Shown here piece by piece: positions 1 through 17,469 of a stretch of DNA of 64,000 bases (within the stretch, counting starts at the first letter, position 1; each line of letters opens with the position of its first letter). A program made the position numbers and the translations under genes. The stretch lies in the NCBI GenBank assembly GCA_028551475.1, contig CM052356.1, positions 8,301,384 through 8,365,383 on the forward strand, written 5' to 3'. The notes under the pieces were generated by a model. The model was given only the letters and a program-made list of their open reading frames with translations. It did not search any database and was not told the DNA's origin. This DNA comes from Casuarina equisetifolia. Lineage: Eukaryota; Streptophyta; Magnoliopsida; Fagales; Casuarinaceae.

Positions 1-743
1 GCCTGTCACTCCATATTGCAATTGGCCTCCACGCGCCACAGCTGCTGTGGTTACGCCAATGTCTTCGCCGCTAACACGGAAGATATATTAACTAATTTCT
101 GCTTGAACTCGTCACTAAACTAGTGGCTTTTAAAGATAGGGGAGAATATAGTGCCCTGTAACAGTCACAGTCATCCTATCTAGATTAGACGATAGACCAA
201 GAGTATTAAAGAAGGCAAACGCTTACTCCGCGTATGGAGTCAACAGGTAAAACAAATGTTAATATGTGAGATTTATTTAATTTATTACTTTAAAACCTGT
301 TAATCAGAGAGGAAGACTTATTAACATGTAACGACCATATTAGATTTTAATATTACATTAAAAATAACAAAACTTCATTAGAAGGATAAAACAATTTTGA
401 GTTTCACGAGGGGGGTCTCAACATACGAATGATACTATTTAGACTATTACTATTATGTCTCTTGGAAGGGACTAAGAGTTACCCTTACCCTAAAATTTCC
501 GTCGTTAGCAGCACAAACTACGGAGGATGAGTTAAGTCCACGGTAGCTGCCACTTGGGCTGGCCCTATTAGATGCGAGGAAAGCCAGCGTGTGAATCCCA
601 CGTGTTGTCCCCCTCTCGATATACTACAAGCCCTAAGCTTTCCACTTGTGTAGCCCAAACAGCCTGGATTTATTCGCGGATCCAGTCTCCCCCGCTTCCT
701 GTCTCACCTCCTCGTGTGCCTTAGTTGTACCTGTCCACGCTTG
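1..743. other. 5' flank of the DUF241 gene, no gene seen
   Basis: No coding region is visible. The last ~150 bases are pyrimidine-rich and lead into a TATA box, so this stretch should hold the promoter of the downstream DUF241 gene. The first ~300 bases are ordinary AT-rich spacer. Confidence 0.5.
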
Positions 744-750
744 TATATAA
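744..750 (+). promoter_or_regulatory. TATA box of the DUF241 gene
   Basis: TATATAA lies 118 bases upstream of the chosen ATG and is followed by a CT-rich leader (CTCTCTTTTCTTCCC). This fits a plant core promoter with transcription starting near 775-785. Assignment is by motif and position only. Confidence 0.55.
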
Positions 751-867
751 ACTCTCTTTTCTTCCCTGTCTCTTCGCCAAGCTCAAGCATTCACAGAAAC
801 TTGCTTTCGTTGGATCCTTTTTCGCTCCCTTTTATCTCTTTCTTTGTGCCACTCCGAAGCTAGAAAA

Positions 868-1767
868 ATGGTAGGCGTTTTTAGACGCTCCCTTTCCTTC
901 CCCAACAAGAACCCCAACCGTCCGTCGACCAAGCCATCCATCTCTCACCACGTCAGGTCCGTCAGTCTTCCATGCAGATCTCACCCTTTGATCTCCCAGC
1001 TCAAGGATGAGATCAGCGAGCTCAAATCCTGGGCGTCCAAGCCTGACGCCCGAACTTCGGCGTGGCTCTGTGACGGCCTTAGCCGTCTCAAGAACGTCCA
1101 TGACTTCCTCGACGACATTCTTCAACTTCCTCAGACCCAGGAAAGCCTTCGCCAACGTTGTCAGCCCCTGTGGGTGGAGAAGCTCCTGGAGGATTTTCTT
1201 CGTTTTATTGACGTGTATGGGATCTTCCAAACATCAGTTTTGACTCTGAAAGAGGAGCAGTCGGCGGCGTTGGTGGCTATGAGGAAGAGAGACGAGTCGA
1301 GGGTTGCTTTGTACGTAAAAGCCCGAAAGCAACTGGCGAAGGAAATGAGGAAGCTCACATCCACCGTTCAATGTGTCGGGGTTCCAGGATGGAAGCCTAT
1401 TCCAGTGGATGACGCCGAGTTGGTTGGTGTTATTGGAGAAGTCGTCGAAGTGACTGCGTTGGTCACGGTTGCCCTTTTCAACGGAATATCAGCAGCGTTT
1501 GCGTCAAGCAGATCGTCGTGGATGGGGCTAGGGTTGTCCAAGAAGGCAAAGAAAGCGAAGGAGGGGGAGGGAATTCAAGAACTCCGGCAAGTTGGGTTGG
1601 AGAGCTTATGGGGTTTGAAAAAGAAGACCGACGACGAGGTGGGAACGGCTTTGAAGAAGATGCACGATCTGGAGGACTGTATTGGTTGTATTGAAAATGG
1701 AAGTGAGAGAGTGTTTAGGAGTTTGATCAATGCAAGGGTTTCACTACTCAACACTCTCACACTATAA
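868..1767 (+). CDS. DUF241 family protein, single exon
   Basis: The frame is open for 299 codons from ATG 868 (context GAAAAATGGT) to TAA 1767. It is open slightly further upstream but only from a TTG, so 868 is the sensible start. The N-terminus MVGVFRRSLSFP, the RSVSLPCRSHPLISQL stretch and the LKSWAS motif are typical of plant DUF241 proteins, which are usually intronless and about 280-310 aa. Residues ~30-290 form the mostly helical domain, with a Lys-rich patch (KKAKKAKEGEG) near residue 230. Molecular function is unknown, and no signal peptide or obvious catalytic motif is seen. The last 36 coding bases and the 3'UTR lie inside the large tandem duplication, so a fragment of this gene recurs at 19876. 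This is the only full copy. Confidence 0.88.
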   Translation: MVGVFRRSLSFPNKNPNRPSTKPSISHHVRSVSLPCRSHPLISQLKDEISELKSWASKPDARTSAWLCDGLSRLKNVHDFLDDILQLPQTQESLRQRCQPLWVEKLLEDFLRFIDVYGIFQTSVLTLKEEQSAALVAMRKRDESRVALYVKARKQLAKEMRKLTSTVQCVGVPGWKPIPVDDAELVGVIGEVVEVTALVTVALFNGISAAFASSRSSWMGLGLSKKAKKAKEGEGIQELRQVGLESLWGLKKKTDDEVGTALKKMHDLEDCIGCIENGSERVFRSLINARVSLLNTLTL

Positions 1768-3522
1768 GAATAGGGACTACGGAAATGTATATATCTTTTT
1801 TCCCTGGTTCCTCCGAGCAGAAGAAATGGAATGAATGGTTTATGTACAGTGGATATTTTCTGTAAACTCATTGTCTTCTAAGCATTTGATACAATTCTAC
1901 ATGGATCGGTGTTCATTATTTTTCTCACTTAATAAGTGACTTGGAAAATTGGCCTAAAAATTCAAAGTTTGACCTCTTAAATTGCTGAGCAATGAAGAAT
2001 AAAAAAATTTGTAGGGAACAAATAGGCCTTATAGCCTGCGAGGAAACAAAATAGGTCGGATCTCAAGAATTCGTTGATCAAAATTTGCCGTGTTCCATTA
2101 GTTACTGAAACAGTGGCATTCTGCTAGTCTCACAACAAGATCTTAGATTTGTACATCAAAACGACCTACATGATACAAGCTTCTATCCGGAGACATGACA
2201 TGTTACCAGTAGTAACGCTGTAAAACTGTCATATGGAAACACCGTGGATTTATGTCATGTGCCAAACCCCCAGAGATAGCTGCGAACCTGTAAGTGTTAT
2301 AGGGCAGCCTGTTCTTTCAAACAACATGGAATGGCCTTACACCCACATCGAATGTTGGCGTATAATATCCCTCATCATTTTAGTACAACGCATTAATAAT
2401 ATAATCAACACAACTCCACCTTTTCATTTCTTAAATACCCAAAAGAGGTGTTTATCTTAATGAAATTCCCACCAATCCTTTACCAGACACTGGAATATTC
2501 TCTTTATCCCAACCAAGCAGGAAAAAAAAAAAGATAAGCACGTTTATGTTGGAAAATTTAAGTTATCAATGGTCTTCGGAGTTCAGACATGTAGTGCAAA
2601 GTACAAAACAACATTTAAAAAAAAAAATTGAAGTTAGCAATGAAAGGCTGATGGAACATGGCAGATGATAAAGTAACGTCCACGTTGTTGAACATGACCT
2701 GTTCGAAGTAAAACAGCACATGGTTTGTTATACATAATTGGCACAATAATAATAGAACGCTTTGATCTGCTGTAAACCCTATAATCAAATCAATCATTCC
2801 TTCATCATGTCTTTGCAGTTGCACTGCACCAGAGAAAGGAGTTTAAGAAAACCAGCTGAAAGCTCCCAATTATGCATTGTACTTGCTTCCTTTGAACTTG
2901 TTGCGGAAAGTTGGATTCTGCACCAGCATTCACAGACCATTTTAGTTCAGGTCTTAGCAAGTTTGCTCTCATCAACAGGAGAGTAAAGAGACAGAAGTGG
3001 TTCCTGGATTGTAAGTGCGTCGGTGTAATGCCTTTCATCGCATGCACTCCAAAGCTCATGATTAGGAGTTCTACAATCATGAAATGATTGAACCCTATTA
3101 TTTCTATAGGATGTAAAGGCGTTCCTCTCCTCCTTCTCGTTCAAATAATGACATACAACATCGCAAGTATCAATTTGGGCGAAAAAGGATCTTGTTGACC
3201 TGTATGTATTGAAATATCAATCTCATAATGAGACTGCTGGGAGGAGGGGCTTGAAGCTAAGCGTATATATCCCGACGGGCCAGACCCATTCTGCTTGAAC
3301 AAGGAGGTTGAATCCTCAAAGTCTAGAGTGCAATTGTCACACGAGTGATGCCCTTCAACATAATTGTGTCAGATTTTTTTGTCTTCAATTCTTCCTCATT
3401 GGTTTTCAGCAATGGCAAAAGGAGCCAATCCCGTTTGGGTCACATTATCACAGTTTTGAATTTGACGTAGTAGATCGAAGATCACACAGCCAGATTTGGG
3501 TTTCAATTACGAAGTTCGATGT

Positions 3523-4008
3523 CCAAGGTGATTGTATAGAGAAGAATGTGGAGGAGTGGTTAGACGTGAAGAGTGGTGATTATATGGAGAAAAATGTGAA
3601 AAAGTAGTTAGATGTGAAGAGTGGTGATTGTTGGAGCAAAACATGGAAGATCGTGTGCAAAAAGAAAACTGTCTTTAGTGGGCAATTATCCGAAAGTAGT
3701 GATGATAGGTTTGTTATATAAGTAAGGTAATAGAGTATTTTAAGTAAGCAACAAATTAGTATATTTTGTGGTTGTTTTCGTTTAGACAAATTGTTCTATA
3801 AGGTTCTTGTTTTTACCTTGGAGCTGTCGAGTCTGTGAGTCATTGAGTTGTTGTGTTTGTGAACCTTAAAGTTTTGTTTGTGTTGCTGTTTTGACTATTT
3901 GTATTACTATTTCAGTTGTTATTTAAACATAATGAAATATCAAACTTTTTTGTTTTGTTGGGTTGTGCTTTTTCCTACTTTCGAAAGATACTAGAAAACC
4001 AACAAAAT
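3523..4008. mobile_element. Solo-LTR-like insertion, copy A only
   Basis: About 480 bp is absent from the matching site in copy B near 21957. The core 3629-4004 begins TGTTGG and ends CCAACA, the inverted termini of many plant Copia LTRs, and contains a TATATAAG box near 3717. Just upstream, 3546-3640 holds two imperfect copies of a ~48 bp unit (TAGACGTGAAGAGTGGTGAT). I did not find a clear target-site duplication, so precise ends are uncertain. No coding capacity. Confidence 0.55.
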
Positions 4009-4828
4009 TGTGGTAGCATTTCACAACACAATCATTCATCTCCTTGATGACCACACCGAGATTCAAAAACTCCAACAAACGTCTCCAGTCGACAGACTCT
4101 TGCAACTTTATGGTATCAACGAGGACAGAAAGACCACAAAAAATCTGCAATACCACTTCAAAAGAACGTGGCCTAAATCAAAAGAACTTTGGGCTTTGTT
4201 CAGTGTTTGGACGTTCAAATTAAGAATCTTACAACTCTCAAGTGTAAGCAAAGAATTTATACCATCTTTCTAAATTTAATATATATCTTATTATTAAAGT
4301 ATATTTTTCTTATACTTTTTATATTTGTAACTATTCTTCTTTGTTAGAAACTAATATCAAGGACCTACAATTTCTTCCACTTCTTCACTTTCTACCACTC
4401 TGGGTATGGGAGAGTTTCAGTGGCTTACCTGGATGGGAGCTTGAAAAGCATAAGCCAACACAAATTTTTACCTATTAGGATAATTGTATGTAGTACAACC
4501 AAAGGGATAACTTTCCTAGGAATTTGGATACACCCAGCAACACAAGGACCGCGCCCATACCTTCTCCTGTATGCTCACCTCACACCTCAAAAACAGCAGG
4601 AGTATCAAAGACAGACAGTACAGACAAATTCTATCGAGGAAGGAATTCCTCTTGAAAACTCCTTTTGAGGTATCATCGTCTTCAAATCGCCATCTGGACG
4701 TGAATCTTTGCTTATCCTTTCCGATATCGGATTGCAAAAGCATAAACTTTATCAAATAGCTTCCTGGATTTGGATTCTCCTCTCTCACTGTAGCTTTACC
4801 CTCTCGCTGCCTATAGTGGAGCACAATT

Positions 4829-5627
4829 TTTTTTTCTTTAAAAAAACTGGATGATAACATAACAAATTTTATTAATAATAACAATGTTAGACATAATACT
4901 CATATCTTGAATAAGTATAAATGATTGAGTATAAACCTAACCTTAGTAAAGACAAAATGCCTATACATTAGGATGCCACATAAAACATTAAAAGAAATTA
5001 AAAAATACATATAATGGGCAACACATGCGCTTAATTCTATGGTAATTTATAATTATTTAATCCTAATTGATTTTGCATAAAAACAATTAAGCATGGATGA
5101 GGTAATCAATCAAGATGGTCAAAAAGTCATACATTTAGGATTGTATATTCATAATTAGCAAGACGATCTACAACTTTTTTTCTCCTCTTTGATATAGATG
5201 TTGCACTTTCCTAGATGTAGGAATCACATATATATTGGCAAATAAAATATTCCAACTTCCAAGGAGTACTATATTTCTTAAGCAAACATTGTACCAAATA
5301 AAATTAATCCAATTCAATGAAGTGGGGTACTTGATTTTGTTCTTGGCATATCTTCGGGCCTTCTATTAAGGTACATGCTTCAACTTCTGTACCACTACCT
5401 AGCGCCAGCTTTATTAAGAAAGCCATGATAATGCTTCCATTATGATTTTTAAGTAATCCCCCTTTGACATTATACCCCATTATGCTTGAGCCATCCATGT
5501 TTAGCTTGTATTTTCCCATTGAAGGAGATTGTCACTTGACCCAAACTCTTCTTTAGAAAGGAAGGTGAGCTATAAAATTTTTTAACATACATAATAAAAT
5601 TTGATCAATAAACTTACCTGAACCTAC
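4829..5627 (-). mobile_element. 5'-truncated LINE fragment with RNase H remnant
   Basis: About 800 bp is present in copy A but absent at the corresponding site in copy B (22798). It is flanked by ACAATT on both sides, a probable target-site duplication, and starts on the plus strand with a T run, which reads as a poly(A) tail on the minus strand. The minus-strand frame 5304-5519 contains KLNMDGSSIMGYNVKGGLL and NHNGSIIMAF, which resemble the RNase H domain found at the end of plant L1-type LINE reverse transcriptases. An in-frame stop lies just upstream of it. This looks like a standard 5'-truncated L1 insertion made after the duplication. Confidence 0.72.
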
Positions 5628-6190
5628 ACAATTGATCTACTATTTAACTTTAAAATCATTTTTGGCTTTTACTAAAACCCCAACAATCAATCTCCAGTAC
5701 TAAAGCAGAAGAGGACAGACTTTAGTGCGTTATGTCTGTTTTGGAACAGAACACTTACCGTTGGCTGGCTTGTCCATTTCTCCTATTTATAATAACACTC
5801 TGGCAGTGCATAAAATAGAAACTCACAAAAACAAAAGTAACAAAATTATGAAAAAAATAAGAAAAGCATTCATAACTAGTATTAAATTTCAATTTGTACC
5901 TGTGGAAATAAGAAAAAAGAATTAATGCACCAACGCAGAAAATCTAAATAAAAATTAGGGAGATGTAATAATACCCATCCACGAACAAACACTTGGATGC
6001 TCAAAGGCGGGGTGCCAGTGCCCATTGAAGTCACCTAATAAAACGACACCGTGTCCAATCTCCTCGATTAATATTTCGGACCGTTACACGAGACCCAAAC
6101 CGTTGATTCCCTGAACCTCCGCGTCTCTTCTTCACTTGTAAACCCTTGAGTTTCAGAAATATTCGTCACCGTGAACTGCAGGTGGCGCTC

Positions 6191-7594
6191 ATGGGCTGGC
6201 GGCAACTCCTAGCTCGACGGCCTTCCGGCGGTGACGCTTTGCCATGAACGCCGCAATTTCGTGGGAGAGGCGCTTCGCCAAAGCCGCGCCCTTGCAGGTG
6301 CCCACGTGGCGTACATGCAGTCGCTCAGGACGATGGGGCCTACCCTCTGCCGTTTCTTTACGCAAAATCACTGACCTCCCTGCTCCTGGTCAATCCGAAC
6401 CTGAAAAACCTTCTTCGCCACACGATCACTCCCGTTCCGTTTCACTTTCAAAGTCGAATTCGGATTCAAACTCCGATCCTGAGCCAAAGGATACGGGGAA
6501 GGAAGTCGATTACTACGGCCAAATCCATCACTACTACGAACCCCTAGCACCTTCGCCGCCGCCTCCGAGCAACTCCGCCTGGGATTTCTTGAATTTCTTC
6601 GACACCTGCGAACGTTACGATCGGCTATTTGCTCATAAAGAGGAAGTCCCACAAGTCGAGCCCTTGGCGGTGAAGAAGAAAACCAAGGGACGCGAAAAGC
6701 TCAAAGATGCCGCCGAGAAAGCGTAATTCTTATTGAATGTACGTTTGGTTGCTCATTGTGAAGCAGCTTCTTGCAAGGTTTTGCACGCCATATCCCCGTC
6801 CTTGCGGCGAAGAGGCCTGGAGAAATCCGCACCGTTGGCTAAGAAGATCGGTCCCGATGAGAAGATACAGGGTTGAGTGTCGAGAGAGTCAGTCCCATAT
6901 AACAAAGAAACAAGTATCTGTGCCTTATAAAGTGTGAGCTTTATGCTGCTTCTGCTAATAAGTTTTTCGGTAGATAACGGACCCATTCTTACATTGAGTC
7001 CTGAGAATATCTCGTCTATTTTGGCGAGGCCATGCATGTGGGAGAAGAAGCTCTACGATGAAGTCAAGGTACGCAATTGACTGCCCAATGCAACGTAGCC
7101 GTAATATCAAACTCGAAATTCGTTCACAACGCTGTTATGTCATTTATGCTAAAGATTGAGGACGCTATTGACTATTTGACTTTGCGTTAATATTTTTTTA
7201 TACAATTATGGAACAATCTTTGCCATATAAGGTGGACAATTGTCAATCATGTTAAAGTTTATAAGAAATAATAAACTTCATCTAATTCATTGTTTAATTT
7301 TCTCCTTTTATATCATGGAGGTATGAAATATTAGGGTGAAATTATGGGACAAACTATAGAGTTGGGATTTGAATTTAATTGCGTAACCCAACTATTATCT
7401 TGATGGTTTTTAGCTTAATAATTGAGAAGTGGATTCATTGTTTTGCATATTGGGGAAATGTTTTGCATAATTCATGGGAAAAAGTGCAGGCAGCTGAAAC
7501 GTATGGATGAAAGGATTGCCGATGCTTATGAAGTTGAATCCATTCAAACTTTAATATGGAGTTTGTCTACTAAAATGAGGATTTCAATATATTG
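6191..7594 (+). pseudogene. DUF630/DUF632 pseudogene (copy A)
   Basis: This is a broken copy of the gene at 23364-25803. Relative to copy B the sequence shows an extra G at about 6198, so ATG 6191 reads only 18 codons, and an extra A near 6365. A deletion of ~230 bp removes the end of exon 1 and its donor (join at GAGAAAGC/GTAATTC near 6724). An insertion of ~130 bp splits exon 2 (about 6862-6993). The exon 3 acceptor is lost (TTTGCATATTGG replaces TTTGTAGGTTGG near 7455), and a deletion joins mid-exon 3 (7594) straight to the downstream intergenic region, removing the rest of exon 3 and all of exon 4. The middle of exon 1 (GKEVDYYGQIHHYYEPLAP) is still readable. No functional product is expected. 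Confidence 0.93.
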
Positions 7595-8112
7595 ATTCTC
7601 ATTTTAACTTTTGGGACCAAGCGGTTCTAATTGGCCTGCGTGACACAGTCTCTACATGTAAGCTATATATACAAGATCTCTTTCTATATGATATACTAGA
7701 TAATATCAAATATAAATGCCTTTTTGCCCATGTATCTCGGGTGGTTTAGAGTTATAATGAGAGTCGTGTCAAGTAGTATGTGAAAAAACATACCTTCTCG
7801 TTTATTGATTAACCTGCAAATAGGTTAAGGATTTGACAAAAACTTAATTCCTAATAGAATGATGTCTAGTCTTATTACATACACATCTTTGGAATATTTG
7901 TGCCGATAGACTGCAAATTAGAGGTCTAAAATAAATGCGTAGGTCTAAGGCAGCAGTCGGACTGATTCCTTGGTTGAACAGAAAGGAAAAGCATTTTCTG
8001 GTTCAACTCGTGCTCTTTCTTTCTTCTACTTCTTTCTGTCATTGACAATTCAGAATGAGAAGGCAGAAAGAGCTGCACCTCTTCACTGCTTCTGCGGCTC
8101 TCTCTCGTAGTT
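7595..8112. other. Spacer between copy A pseudogene and BSK1-like copy
   Basis: This matches copy B 26538-27586 in pieces. Compared with copy B it lacks roughly 300 bp (27068-27385), which in copy B include the TATAAATA box and part of the 5'UTR, and also a second 5'UTR segment just before the ATG. No other gene is seen. Confidence 0.65.
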
Positions 8113-13542
<5,430 letters not shown>

Positions 13543-13829
13543 GAAACAACCCCGCACTCATTCCTTATACATTTTCTTCCTTTTCATCGTTGTTGTAACA
13601 AAACACATATGAGGCTTCTGTAGAATGGAAAGTGGGAATGTGGTTTCTGTTTGAAAGTGTACGATAGAGAGCTCCAGAAACTTGATCTCTTCAAATGTTT
13701 TGCTATTTTTTTAAAATTTAAAGAAATAATAAATATGTTCTGAATTAGTACATACTTATATGGAAGTGTATAATACAACAAACCTGACGCTTCAGATTGG
13801 AATCAAACAACAAATAACTCAGCTTTTTC

Positions 13830-15192
13830 ATCGATAAATAGACTCATGAACTCCTCTCCATCAACAGTTTCTTTCTCTTTGAAGAGTTGAGCGAGCTTGT
13901 GAAGGATGTCGATGTGGGATGTCATAATATGTTTAGCCCTTCAATATGCTGTTTCTACCAGTTCCCTGAACTCTACATCGACCACATCAGCAGTTGCCAT
14001 TGATTAATCTTTCTGGGATGACATCTGCATGCATAAAAAGACCAGGAAACATAATGAAAGCTAAATAGTAGCAGCTTTTCTCTTGACCTTCGGAACCTCA
14101 CCTGTTGACCGAAGAAAGGGATTTCCACCAGGTCCACCAATGGCTACTTGTCCAATCTTTTTGGTGAACCCAAACCTTCTCTGAAACTTGCATGAAGTCA
14201 TTTGATGTTCCTGTGGTCACACTCTCCTCCCCAAAAATGACCTCTTCCGCAACTCCGCAGATCAACCACGGAAAGAAAAGGAAATCATTAAAATAATAGG
14301 GTCTATAGAAGCTTTACTCAGAAAGCTCTGTCTACAAAGCTAAGATATCTTCAGCATCGCTATAAAGTTTGTTCATGTAACCAACCTTCCACCGAGTGCA
14401 ACAGCCATCTGATTCTCCAGATATCTTCTAATGTACAGGTTGACTCGAGCCTCTCTTCACTCGGAGCAAAAAAAAGGTAAGGCCACCAGCCTAACCACGA
14501 GGAATGATAGATATCTTGGCAACAGGATCATATTCAGGCTTCAAAGCACCAACTAGAGCATTCCCAGCCTCTGCAAATATTAGAACGTTCAAGTCGGTTA
14601 GCCATTCAACATCAGTTATATTCAAAACTAGAGAAAATGGCAATAGAGTGGACAGTATCTGCATACCATGATAGGCAACTAGTTTCTTCTTCTCATCTGA
14701 GACTACAACATTTTTCTTCTCTGGTCCAGCAATAATCCTCTTCAGAGCATCGGATATCTCATATTTGCTTATTTCTTTGAGGTCACGCCTGGCAGCAAGA
14801 ATAGCTGCTTCATTCATGAGATTCCGCAAAACAGCACCTGTAAAACCTGGGTTCTTCTCGCTATCTTTTCAAAGTCCACATCCTTTGCAAGTGCCTTCCC
14901 CCTGGAACGCACCTGTCATACAAGTCTCATACAGATCAGTGGTAAATAACAATACACCTTCTCCCCTTGAAGCTATGGCAGTTGAATGAAGTTCTACCCG
15001 CTATTAAGAAAATGGGGTAAAATCAAGACATAGTTGTCACTCCTACTTTCGTTAGTCCATGTGTTTTGTACAGATATGAGAATTGTGCAGAATGAATAAA
15101 GCTCAGCAGGATTCGCATGCCAGGGTCTAACCTGAAGGATCTTAACTCTTCCAGCAACATCAGGCCTGTCCACAGTGACCTGTATATCGAAC
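13830..15192 (-). pseudogene. FtsH1/5-like 3' fragment (copy A)
   Basis: This is the minus-strand remnant of the plastid FtsH gene whose full version is at 33078-35782. It holds counterparts of exons 5 to 2 and the last ~60 bases of exon 1, and stops where the duplication ends, so the AAA+ Walker motifs, membrane segment and transit peptide were never included. Damage seen: KDYSMAT reads KD-stop-SMAT near 14004, part of exon 4 (the VARQMVERF region) is deleted, and exon 3 has a run of extra A near 14470. The HEAGH zinc-site exon border is still recognisable near 14570. It has no promoter in the correct place and is non-functional. Confidence 0.93.
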
Positions 15193-17460
15193 GTCTGCTC
15201 ATTGAGGTCAACTTAGGATCACCTTTGTAATTTCTCTACTATGTAGATAATTGAGGATTTACAAGATACAATGATACTAAGACATTATACCTCATCAAAT
15301 TTTCTAATAATGATTTTTTATAGAGATTTTCATCTAAGGCATGATGATTATAGAGTTGTTATGATTGTATTTGAAAGGATGGTCACTAGGATGATGATTA
15401 CAATAATTGTGAGTCTTGTTTATCCCATTGTAAACCCAAGTGTAATGGTTTTGATATTAATTTATGAATCCAATTGATTGGTAGCTCCATTTAATTCTTG
15501 GTGGCTAGATAATCTTATGACTTATGATATTTTATTATATGGATTCATGTATAGAGGAAAGCCAAATTAGTATGAACTTTTGATTGAATATAATGTGAAA
15601 CCCCATGTGGTTTTTATTAAATATGTCATATTATTTTAGGATGACCTTATATTGTACCTTTTGTGTACAGTTTTTCTAAGGAAATTTGGTTCAGACATAA
15701 ACTTATATAGTTGTTGTTTTGAGATGACGAATTGTATTGTTAATATGTCTTCAATCTCAAATGATATCAGTTACTACACCACATTTTATGGTTTACACAA
15801 AGTGTGTTTGGCTTTCCATGATATTTATGACTCATAGAAAATTATATGTGAAACATTGAAGATGATCTAGAAATATATGTGAAGTACTTTGGAGATATAA
15901 TGGCCAAGATGAAAGAGACTTGTAGTTGATAGTTTTGGTCCATTGAGGTTCTATGTATTGATTTTAATGGCTATGTTTGATGTTGTTATTCTAACATTTT
16001 ATTTTATTGAGCATAATTAATTTCTCACTATGGTAATTTATGGTTGGTTAAGGAACATGCTTGAATCCTATAAGATGTTTGGAGACTTTATGACTGATGT
16101 TGAGAGATAGAAAAGAGAAAAGATTGATGTTATGGAATTTAGTTAATGTGAAGAATATTATGATGGAATGTCAATTTTGAATATTTTAAAGACTCATTTT
16201 GCTTGTAGTAGATAATTTTGAGATATACGATAAGTTTGCTATGTTTGGGAACTACGAGCGTCACAATGTAGCTGATATGTGGTACTAATCTTATAAATAT
16301 GATGAGTTGTATGGATCATGTGATATATTTTGGGATGTTTTATGGAAGTGAAATTGAATGGTCCATATTTAGGTAAAGCATATCATAGATTTGTTTAATG
16401 TCCTATATTTTGCATAGAGCATTAGTAACCTGGTATTAGTTTATAGCCCTTAAGAAGTTCTAGAATTGTGATTATAAATAACATAGTATCTGGAACATAA
16501 TGTGATAGAGAAATATAATTATTCTTTGACCATTCAAAAATAATAATGCTTATATGACTATTTCATTTACATCACCTATACATATGATGAATTAGAACTG
16601 AATGAGCCATAATTAAGACTTGTTAGAGTAAATAAACCATTTGATGAAATAACCTTGGCTAAGGTTTTGTAGGTCCTGAATCATTTTATAAAGGCTCTAC
16701 TTAGGGGTTTGGTGGCTCTATTAAGAGGTTATACCAAAAAAAGCTAATAAGCTTCATTTTATACTACTTGGTCTTTTAGGAAAACCTAACTGTAACTTTG
16801 ATGGTGGATTTGGTTGCTTGTATGGATGTTATTTCTAGCCTTTGTTAGATCTGTGCTTATGTACACTTAAAGACATAACATTGTTGGTAAGATATAGTTC
16901 GATTTTGAGCTTACTAAATTGCCTCAAGGTTGCAAATTTTTGTTTGTGAATGTATGTATAAAACCAAAAGAGTTTTCATAAAGAAAGTTTGAAAGGCCTT
17001 ATTTGTTTGATAGTTAAAAAGCTTATTTCATAGTGACCATTATATTGGTTGCTTGTTTTAATATGTTGCCATGATAGTTGTTAAGATTGCCTTTTTGAAT
17101 GAAACTCTAGATAAGGATATCTATGTGGTGCAACTTGAATGTTTTAAGGCATTTGATGTAAATTTAATTGTATAGGTATTTATGGTTTTAAGTAGGCTCC
17201 CCTACCTTCATACTTGAAGTTTTGTAGTTTTATAACTTTAGACAATTTTGCTATAATGATAATAGATTATATTATATATATTGATCTACAAAGATTAGTG
17301 GGAGAAAAGTAATTTTTTCTTGATTCCTTATAAGGACAATATCTTATTTATATGTAATTTTGAAGGTTATTCCATGATATGAATCATTTGATGTTGAAGT
17401 AATTGATGTATAGATTTTGAGAAGAGTCATTGATTGAGGCAGAGCTATTATATAGGTAAA
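15193..17460 (+). mobile_element. Highly degraded Copia-type retrotransposon remnant
   Basis: No long frame survives, but read on the plus strand with stops ignored the block follows Copia pol. A protease/pre-integrase-like stretch lies near 16380-16440 (VLYFA-SISNLV). A 5' RT region near 16900-17000 reads LPQGCKF. A clear reverse-transcriptase stretch at 17090-17180 reads FLNETLDKDIYVVQLECF, matching the FLNG-LDE-IYM-QPEGF motif of Copia RT. It fills the left part of the junction between the two duplicated blocks. Gag and LTRs are not recognisable, so the ends are approximate. Confidence 0.6.
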
Positions 17461-17469
17461 ATGAAAAGA

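Larger units (their letters stand above)
1768..6190. other. Intergenic spacer of copy A, with two insertions
   Basis: The spacer matches 19912-23363 apart from two insertions (3523-4008 and 4829-5627) and a deletion of about 200 bp near 3300, relative to copy B 21451-21650. I see no intact gene. A stretch near 2830-3260 corresponds to the unidentified minus-strand open segments of copy B at 21221-21641 but is further broken here. Confidence 0.6.

Noticed and set aside
844..867. Longer N-terminus for the DUF241 protein from 844
   Set aside because: The frame opens with TTG, not ATG, and the family starts at the MVGVF type Met at 868.
832..1230. 132-codon minus-strand frame across the DUF241 gene
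   Set aside because: It is antisense to a clear DUF241 coding region and has no family resemblance; a shadow frame.
2233..2460. 75-codon frame (copy A) and its 133-codon counterpart at 20406-20807
   Set aside because: The frames end differently between copies, are low in complexity near the end, and show no recognisable domain.
3300..3320. tRNA gene suggested by GTTGAATCCTC
   Set aside because: No cloverleaf arms or A box are found around it, and the same motif in copy B lies in different flanking context.
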